A stretch of 64,000 nucleotides of DNA from Xenopus tropicalis (GCF_000004195.4 NC_030678.2:36747701-36811700); one strand, 5' to 3'. Shown: positions 1 to 11,790, counted from the stretch's first letter. Made by a program: numbers and translations. The notes: generated by a model from the letters alone, not told the origin.

Positions 1-559
1 CAGGGTGCAGCACGGAGTTATATTGGGGTGCATTTGAGGGTTTCACAACGATGTGGGGCCTCCATGGCTGGTTTGGGGGGTCCTCGAGGTGGCAGCCATG
101 GTGGGCTCCTGTCACCCAGTCCGACACTGCTTGTGGCAGTCAAAAATGCACCATGAATGTCTGTAATTCAAATGAATGAAACTATTCCTAGAATGAGAGA
201 GACAGTAAAAACAGAAGACAGAATTGCCATAGCATTACAAATGTAAGGTAATAGTTAAATTGAAGTGCTTCAATCCAAGAAACTCTCCGTTTACCACATA
301 CTGAAACCATGCAAATCTCTGGGAATGGGCCCTTGTGTATTGGTGAAGGAAGGGGGTCGCATAATTGTAACTGTCAAGTTGATCAAATTCATTGGGTACC
401 AGTGGTTCTTACAACAAATGGTAACTGTTTATTTGCAAGAATGTAGAACAGATCTCTTGGGGGGACATGTATAGAAGGTACAATACAGTTGTTCAGCAAA
501 TACTCATGAATGTGACTGCTAGATATGCTTGCCCATATGGGGCCGGTAATTGGTATGTG
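1..559. other. Gene-free stretch
   Basis: I see no coding signal, RNA gene or recognisable repeat here. It is ordinary mixed-composition vertebrate DNA with a slightly G-rich first 120 bases. Confidence 0.5.
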
Positions 560-955
560 GATAGTCTAACTCCAAGCATCAGGCTTTCCCAGTGGAACCT
601 AGGTGAGCTACAGTAGTCCCTATGCCTGTACAACTGAGTCCCTATTCACCCCATCCTTGTAGGAGCATCAGACTGCTCACTATCTACCCTGATTCTACCT
701 CTTATTTCTAGAGCGAGCTATTACAGAACTATCCTCACACTATCTTCACCTACTCAGCCTACCTGCACCCAGGCTCACAGCACCATTTCCGAGTCAGAAA
801 GGAAATTTTTCTCCCTCTGCAGGAAATTAGAGAGGCTTCAGATGGGGTTTTTTGCCTTCCTCTGGATCAACCACAGTTAGGCAGGTTATATATAGGCATT
901 ATGGTTGAACTTGATGGACGTATACCTTTTTTCAACCTAACTTACTATGTTATCA
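560..955 (+). mobile_element. 3' end of a CR1-like LINE
   Basis: The tail carries GGTTGAACTTGATGGAC at 903-919, followed by a pyrimidine run, a TTCAACCTAA stretch and a CTTACTATG-type end. The same 17 bases occur at 42864-42880, just downstream of a CR1-type reverse transcriptase frame, so this is read as the non-coding 3' end of a related 5'-truncated copy. No coding part is left. The left border is a guess. Confidence 0.55.
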
Positions 956-957
956 TC

Positions 958-987
958 CAGCCTCTTTGGTGGAATCCAAAGAGGCTG
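958..987. repeat. Perfect 12-bp hairpin
   Basis: CAGCCTCTTTGG is followed after six bases by its exact reverse complement. It directly abuts the LINE tail. It could be the core of a short fold-back element or chance. Confidence 0.6.
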
Positions 988-2029
988 AGCACATGTTGGC
1001 TCCCCCTTTTATAAAAACAGAACAGTAACAGCTCCTGGCCAGTTACTGAACTGCTAGAAAAATACTTAAGCAAAGGATAAGAAAACAACTTCTCCTCCCA
1101 ACTATAAATTAGGTCCACACTTAGTTGTCTAAAACTTTAGGGGACTGCCTGACTAAAAGGTAACTAAACCTTCAGCCCCCTCTACACATGGGTTAAGTGA
1201 AAGAAACAAAACAGTAGTAGGAATATGAGGGCTAAAAGCAAGGATAAACAACATATTATGGGAAACAGAGGCATAGATAACAGATTACCTAAATCAAATG
1301 TTGGAGCATCAGAATTAAAAAGAATATTGTAGCACTGCAGGCACAAATACATTTAGTAAGCATGATATGATGCTAGAGCCTCCCAAATCTGACAAGTCTG
1401 TAAGCCTAATGATCTACATCCACCGGACTGAACTTTTAAACTGATCCGTGCTGGAAAGAGTGGTTCCGAACAGCTGGAGAACAGATAATGTACTTCTTTA
1501 TGAGTAGGGCAGCAGAGAGGAACATAGCAATTATAGACCTGTAAGTTTCACATCAATGGCAATTAAAGTGATGGAATCACATAAGGAAAAAAACACTTAG
1601 AAACCAGCAACGTGCAAGATCAAAGGCAGCATGGGTTTGCCACTAGAAGATTTACCATAGATTTCAAATTCCTATGCGGGGGGGGGGGGGGCTGAAATAA
1701 CCTATGTGGTAAATTACAAAGAATATCAAGGAACAGTCCATTTTATCGCCTTTGATTTACGCCGAGGGTCTGATGATATAGAAGGGTATTTGTGCTCAGT
1801 ACTGCTGCTGAGATATGCGGAACACTAAAAGCACATAGCAAACAAATACCTGTGCCTGCTTAAAACAGTAAAACTTATTCTGAATTATTAATACTTTTTT
1901 AGAGAAAATGTGATACAGCCATGGAATAGCCTTCTTGCAGATGTAATGGAGACTAAAGCTGGTCATATACAGGCAGATAAAAGCTGACACTTAAGCCCCT
2001 TCTGACCGAGGCAACAGCTTAAGCTGGTT
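988..2029. other. Gene-free stretch with a poly-G run
   Basis: No gene or clear repeat is seen. The only marked feature is an uninterrupted run of 14 G at 1678-1691. Confidence 0.5.
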
Positions 2030-2590
2030 TAAAACTGCCACCAGGCGACCATTGGTTGCACGAAAGATCGTTCCCACCCTCCACTGAAGTTCAGGGCTGA
2101 ATCGTCAGATGTGGAGGTAGAAACAATAGAAATTCTACTTCCTTCTGCCAATTCAGCCCTGAACGTAGATTTTGCTTGGGTGTTAGTGATGGGCGAAATG
2201 TTTCGCCAGGCATGGAATTTCCGCAAGATTAGTCGCGAGCGTCAAAAGAATACTTGCGCGGCCAAAATTGTTGCAAGAATAGTCTTAGGCGTCAAAAGAA
2301 TAGTCGCACATCCAAAATTGTTGCAAGAATAGTTGCAGGCAACAATTTTTTTTTTCCGCGCAACATTTTCGCCATTTTGCAAATTTTTTGCCGTTTTGCA
2401 AATCTTTTGAAAAATTTGCAAATTTATAGGCGAATCGAAACGGGACAGATTCACTCATCACTATTGGGCGCCTTCAATGGCGCCTGATCAAAATCTTTTA
2501 ACCTGGCCGATATGCACAGCCTTTTACGATATTGGTTACCTCGTCGAGCTACCATACACTCACCGAATATCTTATGAAACGAAACAAATC
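2030..2590 (+). mobile_element. Interspersed repeat family A, copy 1, interrupted by an F1 MITE
   Basis: This sequence matches the reverse complement of 21715-21990 over about 280 bases once the F1 insertion at 2184-2463 is ignored. Shared landmarks are CACGAAAGATCG near the left side, a short inverted pair around TTCAGGGCTGAATCGTCAGA and AATTCAGCCCTGAA, and ATCAAAATCTTTTAAC on the right. No protein is encoded. The family is probably a non-autonomous DNA transposon, but the ends are not sharp enough to assign a superfamily. Confidence 0.6.
2184..2463. mobile_element. F1 hAT-type MITE (280 bp)
   Basis: The element runs from TAGTGATGGGCGAA to a CTCATCACTA end. The flanks are TTGGGTGT (2176-2183) and TTGGGCGC (2464-2471), an 8-bp duplication with two differences, as expected for an old hAT insertion. 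It sits inside family A copy 1. The interior has short direct repeats around CCAAAATTGTTGCAAGAATAG. It has no coding capacity and would have needed a transposase from elsewhere. Confidence 0.8.
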
Positions 2591-2669
2591 AGTATATGGA
2601 TAGCCAACTCAGTAAAAGTAAAACTCAGTAAAATTGAAACACATTGGGCTAGGGCTGCTGGTCATTAGA

Positions 2670-3060
2670 TTGGAAAGCAGGGACTAAAGGGGAAGCCAAA
2701 GGGGAACAGGCAGGACAGGAAGGCACAGATGCTTGCAAGGTTGGCACAAGAACAGGCAGAGCAGGCAAGTCTAATGGTTAGACACAAAAGAGGTCAAAGT
2801 CCAGGCACAGGTCAGGGCAGGCCAAATTCAAGAACAGCCAAGAATCAAGCAACAAATTCAGAACATAAGTGTGTACACACAAGGTCAGGCAGAGAAGATC
2901 TTCTTTTAGGATATAAGGCAGCAGAACTTTAAATAAATGATTATGGGGGCACTTGTGGTGCACTTCAGGCCTGAGCCAGTTCTTTGGTCTCAGTGGGGGC
3001 ATAATGGTGTCAATCAATCAGGCGTGCGCAGTAGACACAACTTTTACCACCTTTACAGAC
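2670..3060 (-). mobile_element. LTR-like sequence, probably gypsy type
   Basis: Read on the minus strand this block has the composition of amphibian gypsy LTRs: a TATA-like TTATATCC stretch followed by a long T/C-rich run made of CTGCCTG, TGACCTG and TGTTCTTG steps. A related layout appears on the minus strand at 28765-29290 and on the plus strand at 11080-11560. No internal gag-pol sequence is attached, so it would be a solo LTR. Borders are not defined. Confidence 0.4.
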
Positions 3061-3813
3061 AAAGAGGGAAGGAGAGCTCAGCAAAGTAAAGGGGGTGGAA
3101 CTTAATGATAGACTGGGAAGTAGCAGAGCTGAAGTAGCAAAATTTGCATGAGACTGAGTGTAGGGAGAAATATATCCTATTCTTGGGGCCCTATAAAGTC
3201 TTTTTAGGTCTTTTAGCTCTTTATGATAAAAGTCTTACTTATCCTTTATGCAAATGCTGTTTTTACCATATGGGGGTAACAAGATCACACCCTAAATGAT
3301 GGGCATCACAGGATACACTGCATATCGGATACAATAACAAACGAGCTCTTTCTAATGAACTGTATGCGCTAGGGACATTCTGAGAAATATTACTTCTAAC
3401 TATTTTAAAATGTAAATGTTCAAAAGTAATTCTGTTTTATTTGAACCTTATTTATTCTGAAGCTATAGCTATTAAAGCAATGTTTACAGCATTTATAGCT
3501 CTTCGGCTCAATAGTTAGACAGTATTATGTCCGTTCTCACTTTTCAGCGAACATTATTGAAGTGTTTGTCAATAGAGCTCTGCAACCAAATGAACAAATG
3601 AGTAATTTTTCTTTCATAAGATGAGCATTAAGCATCCCTAAACTTCTACTCAAAGACTGAATGTAAATAAAGGAATGCAGAGGGAAACTAAATAATAAAA
3701 TGCTGCTATGCTTTTATTCTCCAACAGACTGCAGCTTACTGTCATCTAAAGAGAATATGTATGGAATGTGTAATTAATGCTAAAAGCCCTAGATACATTG
3801 TATACACTGGTGT
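3061..3813. other. Gene-free stretch
   Basis: No gene or repeat recognised. It is A+T-rich. Confidence 0.45.
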
Positions 3814-3926
3814 CTCAGGTATGGGATCCTTTATCTGGAAATTATCTGTTTTCCAGAAATCTTAGAATTACGGGAAGGCCATCTCCCATAGACTCCATTT
3901 TAAGCAAATAATTCATAAATATAGTT
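3814..3926 (+). mobile_element. F5 repeat, left part only
   Basis: It begins CAGGTATGGGATCC and contains GAATTACGGGAAGGCCATC and CCCATAGACTCCATTTTAA, the left-half landmarks of the full copies at 18630 and 45596. The right half is missing. Confidence 0.75.
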
Positions 3927-4103
3927 AATGGGTGGAGAGGCTTATTCAGGAACTGACCTAACCTCATTAAAAGCTCTATATAACACTGACCTTTAAAGTA
4001 GTAGTGTAGTTATTCAAAAAAATCAGCAAAAGTGCAATTTCAGATGCAAATCCTAATGCAACATTTTCACCATCATTCCAGACAAAGGTTTATGAGCAGC
4101 CCA

Positions 4104-4308
4104 GCGCCCTCCCCACGATGCGGCAGCAGTCCAGCGCAGCGCCCTCCCCGCGATGCGGCAGCAGTCCAGCGCAGCGCCCTCCCCGCGATGCGGCAGCAGT
4201 CCAGCGCAGCACCCTCCCCGCGATGTGGCAGCAGTCCAGTGCAGCGCCCTCCCCGCGATGCGGCAGCAGTTCAGCGCATCGCCCTCCCCACGATGCGGCA
4301 GCAGTTAA
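4104..4308. repeat. GC-rich minisatellite, 35-bp unit, six copies
   Basis: Units start at 4104, 4139, 4174, 4209, 4244 and 4279, each built on GCGCCCTCCCC, GATGCGGCAGCAG and TCCAGCGCA. Differences between units are few. The block is CpG-rich in otherwise A+T-rich DNA. Open frames across it only reflect the repeat: 35 is not a multiple of three, so the reading frame cycles. It lies just before a decayed Tx1/L1 LINE. Tandem repeats are known in 5' regions of some LINEs, so it may belong to that element. Confidence 0.95.
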
Positions 4309-4419
4309 CTAAGCTAAAAACTAAGCTAAATGGGCACTGTAAGTAACCTGGCATATGAAGTATCTAGCTGTGGGACACTGGCTCTATAGACCTGCACTGC
4401 TTGCAGGGGGTGTACTATA

Positions 4420-6510
4420 CTCCCAGACCCCCCTATTCACCCTGGTCCTAATGGTGCCCAGGCTCAGTTCCCTGTTCAGTGCTATACCACAGGGAGCACA
4501 CCTCCCTGATAGTACTAAATTTGCCACAATTACACTAATTCTTAAAACAGGAAAAACTCCTGAGAGATGTTCATCGTACAGATCAATCTTACTCCTGAAC
4601 TCAGATATTTAGGTACTGGGTAAGGCCCTTGCAAACAGATGTAAAAAGGTTATTTAACACTTAATCCACCCCAGTCAGACCAGGTTTATGCTCAACAGGG
4701 CCACAAACAACGTCAGGCAACTCTTTACAAATATTTGGGCCAAGCAGATTGTCACTGGTGAGAGGGTGGTGGTATCATTACACACAGAGAAACCTTTGAC
4801 ACTGTGGAATGGCCCTACCTCTGGACCCTCCTACAACGGTATGGGCTGGGCGTCTAGTATATTCAATGGCTGAAAGCCTTATATGTCTTCTAGTGAGCTA
4901 AACGCACTTTAGTGAATCGGCCCTAGAATGTCTTAAGGTCCTATATATATATATTGATTATGGGTGATTGCAGAGGATCTCTTGTTGCTGTCTGCATGAA
5001 GTTGTCAACACAGCCTCATTGCACCACATCTGGCTCTATGTGGATGATATGTTGATATACCTAGCCAACACCAAAGAATCCCTCTTGGTGCCCCTTGCAG
5101 AGGTAACAAATTTTGGGAGTTTTTAGGTCTTAAGGCAACATCTATTGTCTTCCCTATAGACCTGGTAATTCCAGGGACCCGCAATGCAGACCCCAGCTCC
5201 AGAAAGTGACTTCTTTCACCTACCTAAGTATTGTAGTTCACAGGGACCCAAGGTAATACTCAGTTGAATTTTAACGCAATACTGTGGTCCCTAATAATAA
5301 CAATTTAACAGTGGTTAAGTTTACCACTATCCCTGCCAGACCAAATCAATGTCCTGAAAATGTGTTTTTTTTTACCAAAATGTAGATGCCTTTCATCAGA
5401 GGGGGTTTAAACAGCTTGATGCTTGTATTATTGGGGGCAAACAGGCAAGAATTTGTCTGCAGATGCTTTAAATGCTGGTACAATAAGGGGGGCTGGCCCT
5501 CCCTAATTTTTTCCTTTACTATTATGCCAGTCAATTGGACACCTGGTGGTGGCTTAATCCGGCCCCACCAATCCAGCCACAGTGCTGGGAGCTGCAGTAA
5601 TCTTATCCTTTGAAGCTCTGGCCAATCAGTTACATAGAGGTCTGCTATCTATGTACGCTTTGACTTCTCCTATGAAAACTGTAACCCAAATATTTCACAG
5701 AACTGTAATATCTTCTTACCTGACAGTAGACAGCTGGTCCAAATGGACTCAACTCTGAGGCAACAACACCCTGGCACAATTCAGATCCCTCCCAGATGCT
5801 TGTACTTGAGCCACTGCCAGTGTCAAACACCTGGGTGATACGGTGCATTCTGGTGAGTTTAAGCAGTTTGCCAAATTGAAAGATTAATTTGGGCTACAGA
5901 ACTGTATGTTGTTCAGATTCTTTCATTTGCAGCATGTAGTTCCGGCCAAGCATCACTGAAACTACCCTAGAACTGTACTTGTGTAGGCCAGAGCTCTCTA
6001 AACCTCTTAGCTGGTTTTATACCATTTTGCTCCAGGGAAAACTTTGCCTCTTTTAAACATATTTGTTATAAAGGGGCTCAGAACTTTTCTTCTGTCAAGG
6101 AGGAAACCTGGAAAGATATACTTCCAGAAACTAATATATCCATAAGAGACTGATACATACATAGTAAATTTCTAAGCTATCTGCTTACATGGAAAGCCAC
6201 AGAGCCTCCTACTCTTGCCATTTTAAGCAAACTAATAGATTATATGTTCCTGAGCCAGAAACTGACATATGCAGTGCAAGGTTGCCTGCACATATTCAGA
6301 TAAATATGGGACAGATAGCTGGTTGACCCACCGAAGGGTATAGCAGCTCCATAACAGTCTCTAATTAAATTTTGTATGGTAAAATGTGCCAGCACAACGG
6401 GAATGCCCATCCCTATATCTCTCTATTTCTCCCCTCCTTCCTTTCCTTACTTCATCTCTATCTATTTTGTTAAAATTTAATAAAGATAATCTTGAAAAAA
6501 ATAAAGTTAG
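4420..6510 (+). pseudogene. Decayed Tx1/L1-type LINE, ORF2 remains
   Basis: Scattered in-frame blocks recall L1/Tx1 endonuclease-reverse transcriptases. Around 4515-4620 comes a block ending in residues like CSSYRSILLLNSDI; around 4795-4860, FDTVEWPYLWTLLQRYGLG split by a frameshift; at about 5037-5068, LYVDDMLIYLA, corresponding to the YxDD palm active site with both aspartates present; around 5386-5510, a region like LDACII followed by QEFVCRCFKCWYNKGG. Stops and frameshifts break it throughout. It ends near 6478-6506 in AATAAAGATAATCTTG and an A-rich tail, similar to the tail at 43690. It once coded for the enzyme that copies LINE RNA into the genome; it is now dead and 5' truncated. Confidence 0.75.
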
Positions 6511-6719
6511 GTCATACCTATAATAAAGGCCAGGGTAACACGATGCTGAGCATTGTTAAATTATAAGAATGAATGAATAAACGCTTATTATAGGTAACAA
6601 AGTACTGTAAAAGAACCAATTTAAGCTTACTAAAAACAGATTATTGGGAAGGATAGATATACTGCGCTCAAGTCAAATTGACAGTGGAGTGGCTTAAATG
6701 ACCGCACTGTAATAACCTA

Positions 6720-6925
6720 TTTAAAAGACTGATCTTAATCCAGCAGAAAATGTGTGAGATTTAGAAAATGGTGGTGCAAGTACCATTCAAATAAACTGAA
6801 TAGCATGGAAAAATCTGTGAGCCAATATGGGTTAAAATTACTTCCAAAAGATGTAATTGCTGCTTTAAAATATAGTAAAATATGGATGCTAAATACTATT
6901 GAAAACAACGTATTTATGTTTTTTT
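6720..6925 (+). pseudogene. Tc1/mariner transposase C-terminal scrap
   Basis: One frame reads DLNPAENV followed by a stop where Tc1 proteins have Trp, then DLENGG. This fits the block around the third catalytic acid of Tc1 transposases (a Pro-Asp-Leu-Asn-Pro-x-Glu-Asn pattern). About 90 bases later a second frame gives LLPKDVIAALKYSKIWML, which is like the end of these proteins. Both frames are broken. No terminal inverted repeats were located. Confidence 0.5.
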
Positions 6926-8698
6926 TCTTTGATGCCTTCTAACACAAATAAGAATCATTAAAAAATCTGAGCTTTAATGATTTGAAGTAAAAAAAATCAT
7001 AAAGAACAGAATTTCAATGTAGCATTTTCATTACAGTAAAATGAAAGAACCAGTAAAGCAAAAAGATGCAGAACAGACTCAAAAATATTGAACTTTTTCA
7101 CATTATTCCACCTAATAACATTTATTACATCTCAGCCTTGGTGATAATGAACCCATGTCCACATGTAGAGAATTTATTCTTCAGGGTGTTTGCTGTTTGG
7201 GACATGCAACCTGATCTAATGCCCTTCTTGTGTCCCGAGCCCAGAGAGAGATGGAACCAGCATTCATTGGATTCCATAAATAATACAACAGAAATCAAGA
7301 TGTTTTAATATGGAAAACTTTGATAAGGACGACCAAAGGCAACATTTGGAGAAAATTGTGTATATTTAGATGCAAATGGACACATATACCAGTGCTTTTA
7401 GTTGATCTGTTGTTCTCTAGAACTTTGTAAAACACAATATGGACTATAGGCCATTGAAAGTTGATTTTATCCATTTGCATTATAATAATATGTTATATAT
7501 AATGTTATGTCTGGGCCAGCATTTTTAACTATTAGCAGAAGTAATGGACTGTGCCCAATTAACCTACAGTATTTTATTATCAATGCCTGTCCTAAAAACA
7601 TATTCAAACACCAGTTGCAGTATCATCTTGCCATGTAAAATGATGACCTGCGGTGGCTCCCTGGCTGACTGGCAGATCAATAAGTTGTGGAATAACTATG
7701 AAGAGATCTAATTGTCCGGAAAGCATGCAAAATGAACCATAGTTTAGCAATAAATGAACCAGATAAACTACAGTCAATCTGGAAGTCAACTAGGGGAATC
7801 AAATCTATTGGTTCGAGAAGTAATCTACCAATCAGAATGTAGAAAAAAGATGTTGTAGCCATGTAAAATTAACAAGGAGGGAAGATTAAAATGCAAACAA
7901 ACGTAAAATATTATAAAATCTACAAAGTAGTCTAAATGCTCAAATAAGGTTTCAATAATAATTTATTGATAGCAAATATAAAAGAATAGATAAACATAAA
8001 AAACACTATATAAAATCATTTCATGATTTTAAGCCCCCCAATATGCTTACAAAGAGGCCCTGCTGTCTTTTAGACCTCTAGCACATTGGCAAAATGGTTT
8101 AATCAATGCAGCATGAATTCCTAGAACATACCCCTCTGGCCACCAGTCCTCTGATACGTTGAGACTCCCTGGTAGAAAGGCACTGGTGGATAATGGCCCA
8201 GGAAAGGGCTTTATGAATTTTAGCAAGAAATGTTCCAAAAACATTACGTCAGACTTTTTTTTTCACTTTTCCTGGCATAAATGGCACTTAATTTGCTTTA
8301 AACTTGTGGAGGCTTTAACATTCATATTTGTGTAACTTTTGTATTTTTTCCTTTTCCTTTCCACACTTTAACCTCAGATTAAAAAAAAAAAAAAAGCAAA
8401 TGCTACCTTATCAATTAAGTCCAAATAAAAAATGTGATCAAATACCTTTAATTCAGAGTTTTTGCATTATTTTTTTAATGGGCTGCAAAGCTAAAAAAAA
8501 AAATTAGAAAAACCTGAATTGGCTAAACAGTTAAACATTTGCCCAGGACAGCTCCCATTGACTTTTTACATTACCTCGAAAGCTTAAAGAAGGAATATTT
8601 CCATAATGTGGATTACCTTGAATTAAGTCCACTAAAATAACATTTAAATATTGAAAGAACCTAGTCTTTCCTAAATGGATTTATTACATTTTAACCTT
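6926..8698. other. Gene-free stretch
   Basis: No gene, RNA gene or repeat could be supported. It is A+T-rich, with short A and T runs near 8260-8400 and 8468-8510. Confidence 0.4.
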
Positions 8699-9060
8699 AG
8701 GTACAGGTATGTGGTCTGTTACCCAGACAACTTGGGATCTTGGATTCTCTGACTTACTGCAATTGCATTTGATTCCACAAAATCTATGCAACTGTGTGTG
8801 CACTTTATCGCACATCAGGCACCAGATAGTTTCTAAGTCTGTCTGACGTCATTTCTGGTGTTAAGGTGCACCCTATTCTTTCAGTGCAAGTGTGTTACAC
8901 CTATTGACTCGGAGTGCTGAGAGAACCATGGAACTACCCCCTGGCCTGGGAGAGGCGGAGCAGTGCTCAAGTTGGAACAAAAGACAGGACTAAGTGGGAG
9001 CCTGTCATGATTTCGAGCTTTCTGAATTTGGGGTATCTGGATAAGAGATTGTATTCCCGT
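8699..9060 (-). mobile_element. F5 repeat split by unrelated DNA (tentative)
   Basis: The left edge has GGTACAGGTATGTGGTCTG and an ACTTGGGATCTTGG stretch. The right edge has GAGCTTTCTGAATTTGGGG and TCTGGATAAGAGATTG. Both are F5 landmarks in minus orientation. About 260 bases between them match nothing I know, so an insertion or a rearranged copy is likely. Confidence 0.4.
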
Positions 9061-10032
9061 AGATGGCATTGTGTTATTATTAGAGATAAAGTATTTATTT
9101 ATTTACATATTATTACAGCAATGGTTGCCCTCCCCATTAGTACTTTTATTGATTTGTAAAAATGTACAGTGCTGCTCAAGTAGTGTTACACAAAATGCAA
9201 TAACACATGACTGTGTAGTTTTACGGCTTGTTTTAGGTTGACCAAGCCCCCGGTTATATCTCATTATCATTGATGACATACATATTGACTGATTTGGGCA
9301 GTGGCAGACTGATGTCCTTATAATAAGGAGTCAGATTGCTGGAAAAACTTTTTGCAAATGAAATTACACTTTCCTTTTTCTGATCAATTGAACATGAGTC
9401 AGCTGTTGTACTTCACATGGGAGCCAGGGGGAATACTAATAAGATGATCAATTTTATCCAACATACAAGCAAACACAAATCTCCACTTATACTGAATATA
9501 CTTAGAACTGAGTTCAAGTGGTCCTTTATGAAACTTGTTATAACAGCAACTACATTTTCTGTTTAATTTGCTGCTAAGAAAATTTATAAAGCATTCAATT
9601 TCTTTAAACTACATAATACAACAACTAAACAGAAGGACATTTACATAAAATAGCTCAAGGTAACTTGCTTTTCCATACAAAGAAGCTACATTTCTGCACA
9701 TCAAGTTGAAGGTTAAATGCAATGAAGATAAGCATGAATGGTTCACGTGTATTCTCAATAACACGCTGAGCATATTTATTTTATCAGACCCTATAATGCA
9801 TTTTAGTATGCAGCTTTCTATTTCTGTATTGTATACAATGAGTGTTCTGCCTAAATTAATTATAGTAACATACACACAACAAAGCTATGTCTAATAATAA
9901 TCTTAAACATGTTTTTAATGCTCTTGAGTCTATCTAGTAGTGATAACTTGAAAGAAACTAGTCTCTAAACACTCACCAGGGGCTTCTTCAGTTCAACTCT
10001 GCTGTTGAATTTCCCAGATTTTTATACCCTAA
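9061..10032. other. Gene-free stretch
   Basis: Nothing recognisable. It is A+T-rich. Confidence 0.4.
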
Positions 10033-10404
10033 GGGGCACATTTACAAAAGCACGAATGCCCGAGCGTTCATGCGAACGCTCTGAGCATATTTTCGCCGAT
10101 TTTTTCGGGCGTCCACACGACTTTTTCGTACGCCACACGACTTTTGCATACGTCGCACGACTTTTTCGTACGTCGCACGACTTTTTCGGACGTTTGCATG
10201 AAAAAATCTGAAAGGTTTTACCGCTGTTTACAATTGTTCGGTACAAAAATTTCATGACTTTCGGATCGCCAATACGATATTATCGTGACTAATACGATTT
10301 TTTCGTAAGCATTTTCGTGATATTTGCGATCTTCAGAGATTTTCGTTTCCATTCCGATTTTTTCCCATTCGTGATTCGGATTCGTGGATTAGTAAATGTG
10401 CCCC
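10033..10404. mobile_element. F3 PIF/Harbinger-like MITE (372 bp)
   Basis: The ends GGGGCACATTTAC and GTAAATGTGCCCC are perfect inverted copies. The inverted match continues into the flanks (CCCTAA and TTAGGG), so the 3-bp duplication cannot be read cleanly. The interior has repeated ACTTTTTCGTACG-type steps. No coding capacity. In frogs such elements are usually named from their 'GGGGCA..TTTACTAA' ends. Confidence 0.75.
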
Positions 10405-10437
10405 TTAGGGTCAACAGAGTCACCATCATCCAATCAT

Positions 10438-10662
10438 TAGTGATGAGCAAAATTGCCTCATTTCACTTCCTGTAAAATTTGGAAAACCACAGAAAAATTC
10501 TCAAAATTATATTTTCTAGACGTTTTGGCAATGCATTGAAGTCATACATTGTCATTGGACATTTATTTTTCATGCATTTTTTTCCCCATTAAAAACATGA
10601 TTTTTTTCCCCCAACAAAACTCATGGCAAAATTCTAGCACAGATTCACAAAAATGTTCCCGA
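10438..10662. mobile_element. F1-related hAT MITE, right end eroded
   Basis: It starts TAGTGATGAGCAAAATTG and is flanked by CCAATCAT (10430-10437) and CCAATCAC (10663-10670), a 7 of 8 match. The right terminal repeat is no longer readable. The interior has the CATTGAAGTCATAC-like stretch also seen in the older subtype at 19098. Confidence 0.6.
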
Positions 10663-10899
10663 CCAATCACTTAATTGAAATATTCAGAGAGGTGTTAGCT
10701 TAAACTCACAGAGGTGTGAACACGTGATCCAATCACAATCATGAATCTATTTTAGGCAGATGTTAGTGTTAGGCAGGTATTAATATTTCAAATTACATGA
10801 CTGAAAGTTTAAATTGTTGTGAAACTGATGAGGTAAGGATGTTAAAGCGGCAATATACTGTAATATACTGCTAACAATGGGTGTTACAGGCCCGCTCCT

Positions 10900-11080
10900 C
10901 TGTTTTGGCTAATGGAGGCTCCAACGCTGACATTGGCTTTCTTTGCCTGCACCCAGAACCATTGTGTTGGGCCAGGTGCAGGCGCATGTGGCAGATTGTC
11001 AGATTGAACTGTGGGGAATCAAACCCTGGACTTGCTGGACTGCAGGTGCACTTTCTTACTGAGCCACAGGAGGCTCTTTG
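10900..11080 (-). mobile_element. tRNA-derived SINE head and body
   Basis: The minus strand has an A-box-like TGGCTCAGTAAG (complement of 11055-11066) and, 30 bases on, a B-box-like GGTTTGATTCC (complement of 11015-11025), spaced as in a tRNA-type internal RNA polymerase III promoter. After the B box a body runs toward 10910. Parts of this body recur in opposite orientation at 11665-11790. It could instead be a tRNA pseudogene captured in a larger fold-back element. The parent tRNA was not identified. Confidence 0.5.
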
Positions 11081-11560
11081 AGCTACGTGGGGTTAGTTGC
11101 CCTTATCTGCATCCAACATCTTTACCTGTTTCCCTTCATACTCCACCCATCTTGTTAATAGCATGTGTTGCTGCTTTAATAATTAGCAGCCTTTATAAAC
11201 ACCCACTGCTTGATCATCATCCTAGCTGAGCCTGATCTTGCCATCCTGATTTTGACTTACGTGACTCCTGACTTCTGACTCCTGATTCCTGCGTTCCCTG
11301 CCTGATCCCTGTCTCCGTTCTCCTGTCCCCACCTGGTACCCTGTCTTTTGTGGATTTCCCTGGTTTGACCTTCGGGCCATTACTCGTTTGCCTGCCACTG
11401 ACCTCAGCCTGCCTTTGGACCTAGCCAGTACTCTGCCAGCTCTGACCTTATTGCCTGTTACCGGACCATCACAGGCTTGTATATTTAATCTTTTGTTCCA
11501 TTTTGTTTTCATTAAATATCTTTTGCTTTACTTCACTTGGCTGTCCAGCCCTTAAAGGGA
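11080..11560 (+). mobile_element. Gypsy-type LTR-like sequence
   Basis: A T/C-rich run of CTGACT, CTGATTCCTG and CCTGCCTG steps is followed by TTACCGGACC, GGCTTGTATATTTAATC and an ATTAAA polyadenylation-like signal near 11512. This is the layout of the promoter/R part of frog gypsy LTRs. No gag-pol is attached. It lies between two inverted arms (10914-10995 and 11670-11780), so it may be part of a composite element. Ends are approximate. Confidence 0.4.
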
Positions 11561-11664
11561 GTTCTCAGGGTTACTTTGCTCATAGGCTCCTACCTGCCAG
11601 CCACCCACCTGTGGCTGCACCTGACACAGATACCAGCACTCATACACAAGAGTTTGCATTTCAG

Positions 11665-11790
11665 AGTGGATATCCATCGTGTGCGCCTGCACCCGGGCTG
11701 ACAAAAAAATGGTTCTGCGTGGAGGCAAAGAAGAAAGCTAATGTCAGCGTTGGGGCTGATTCTCAGCCTACACTTTTCCACAAGCCGTGA
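11665..11790 (+). repeat. Inverted partner of the SINE body at 10914-10995
   Basis: The reverse complement shares AACGCTGACATT, GCTTTCTT, TTTGCCT, CAGAACCAT and GGTGCAGGCGCA with 10914-10995, in the same order. The two copies face each other across about 680 bp. Confidence 0.6.

Noticed and set aside
10825..10845. CTGATGAGG string as a possible hammerhead core
   Set aside because: No GAAA and no pairing strands follow at the needed distance.
11222..11512. 96-residue minus-strand frame, Arg/Gly-rich
   Set aside because: It is antisense to LTR-like T/C-rich DNA; composition alone explains it.
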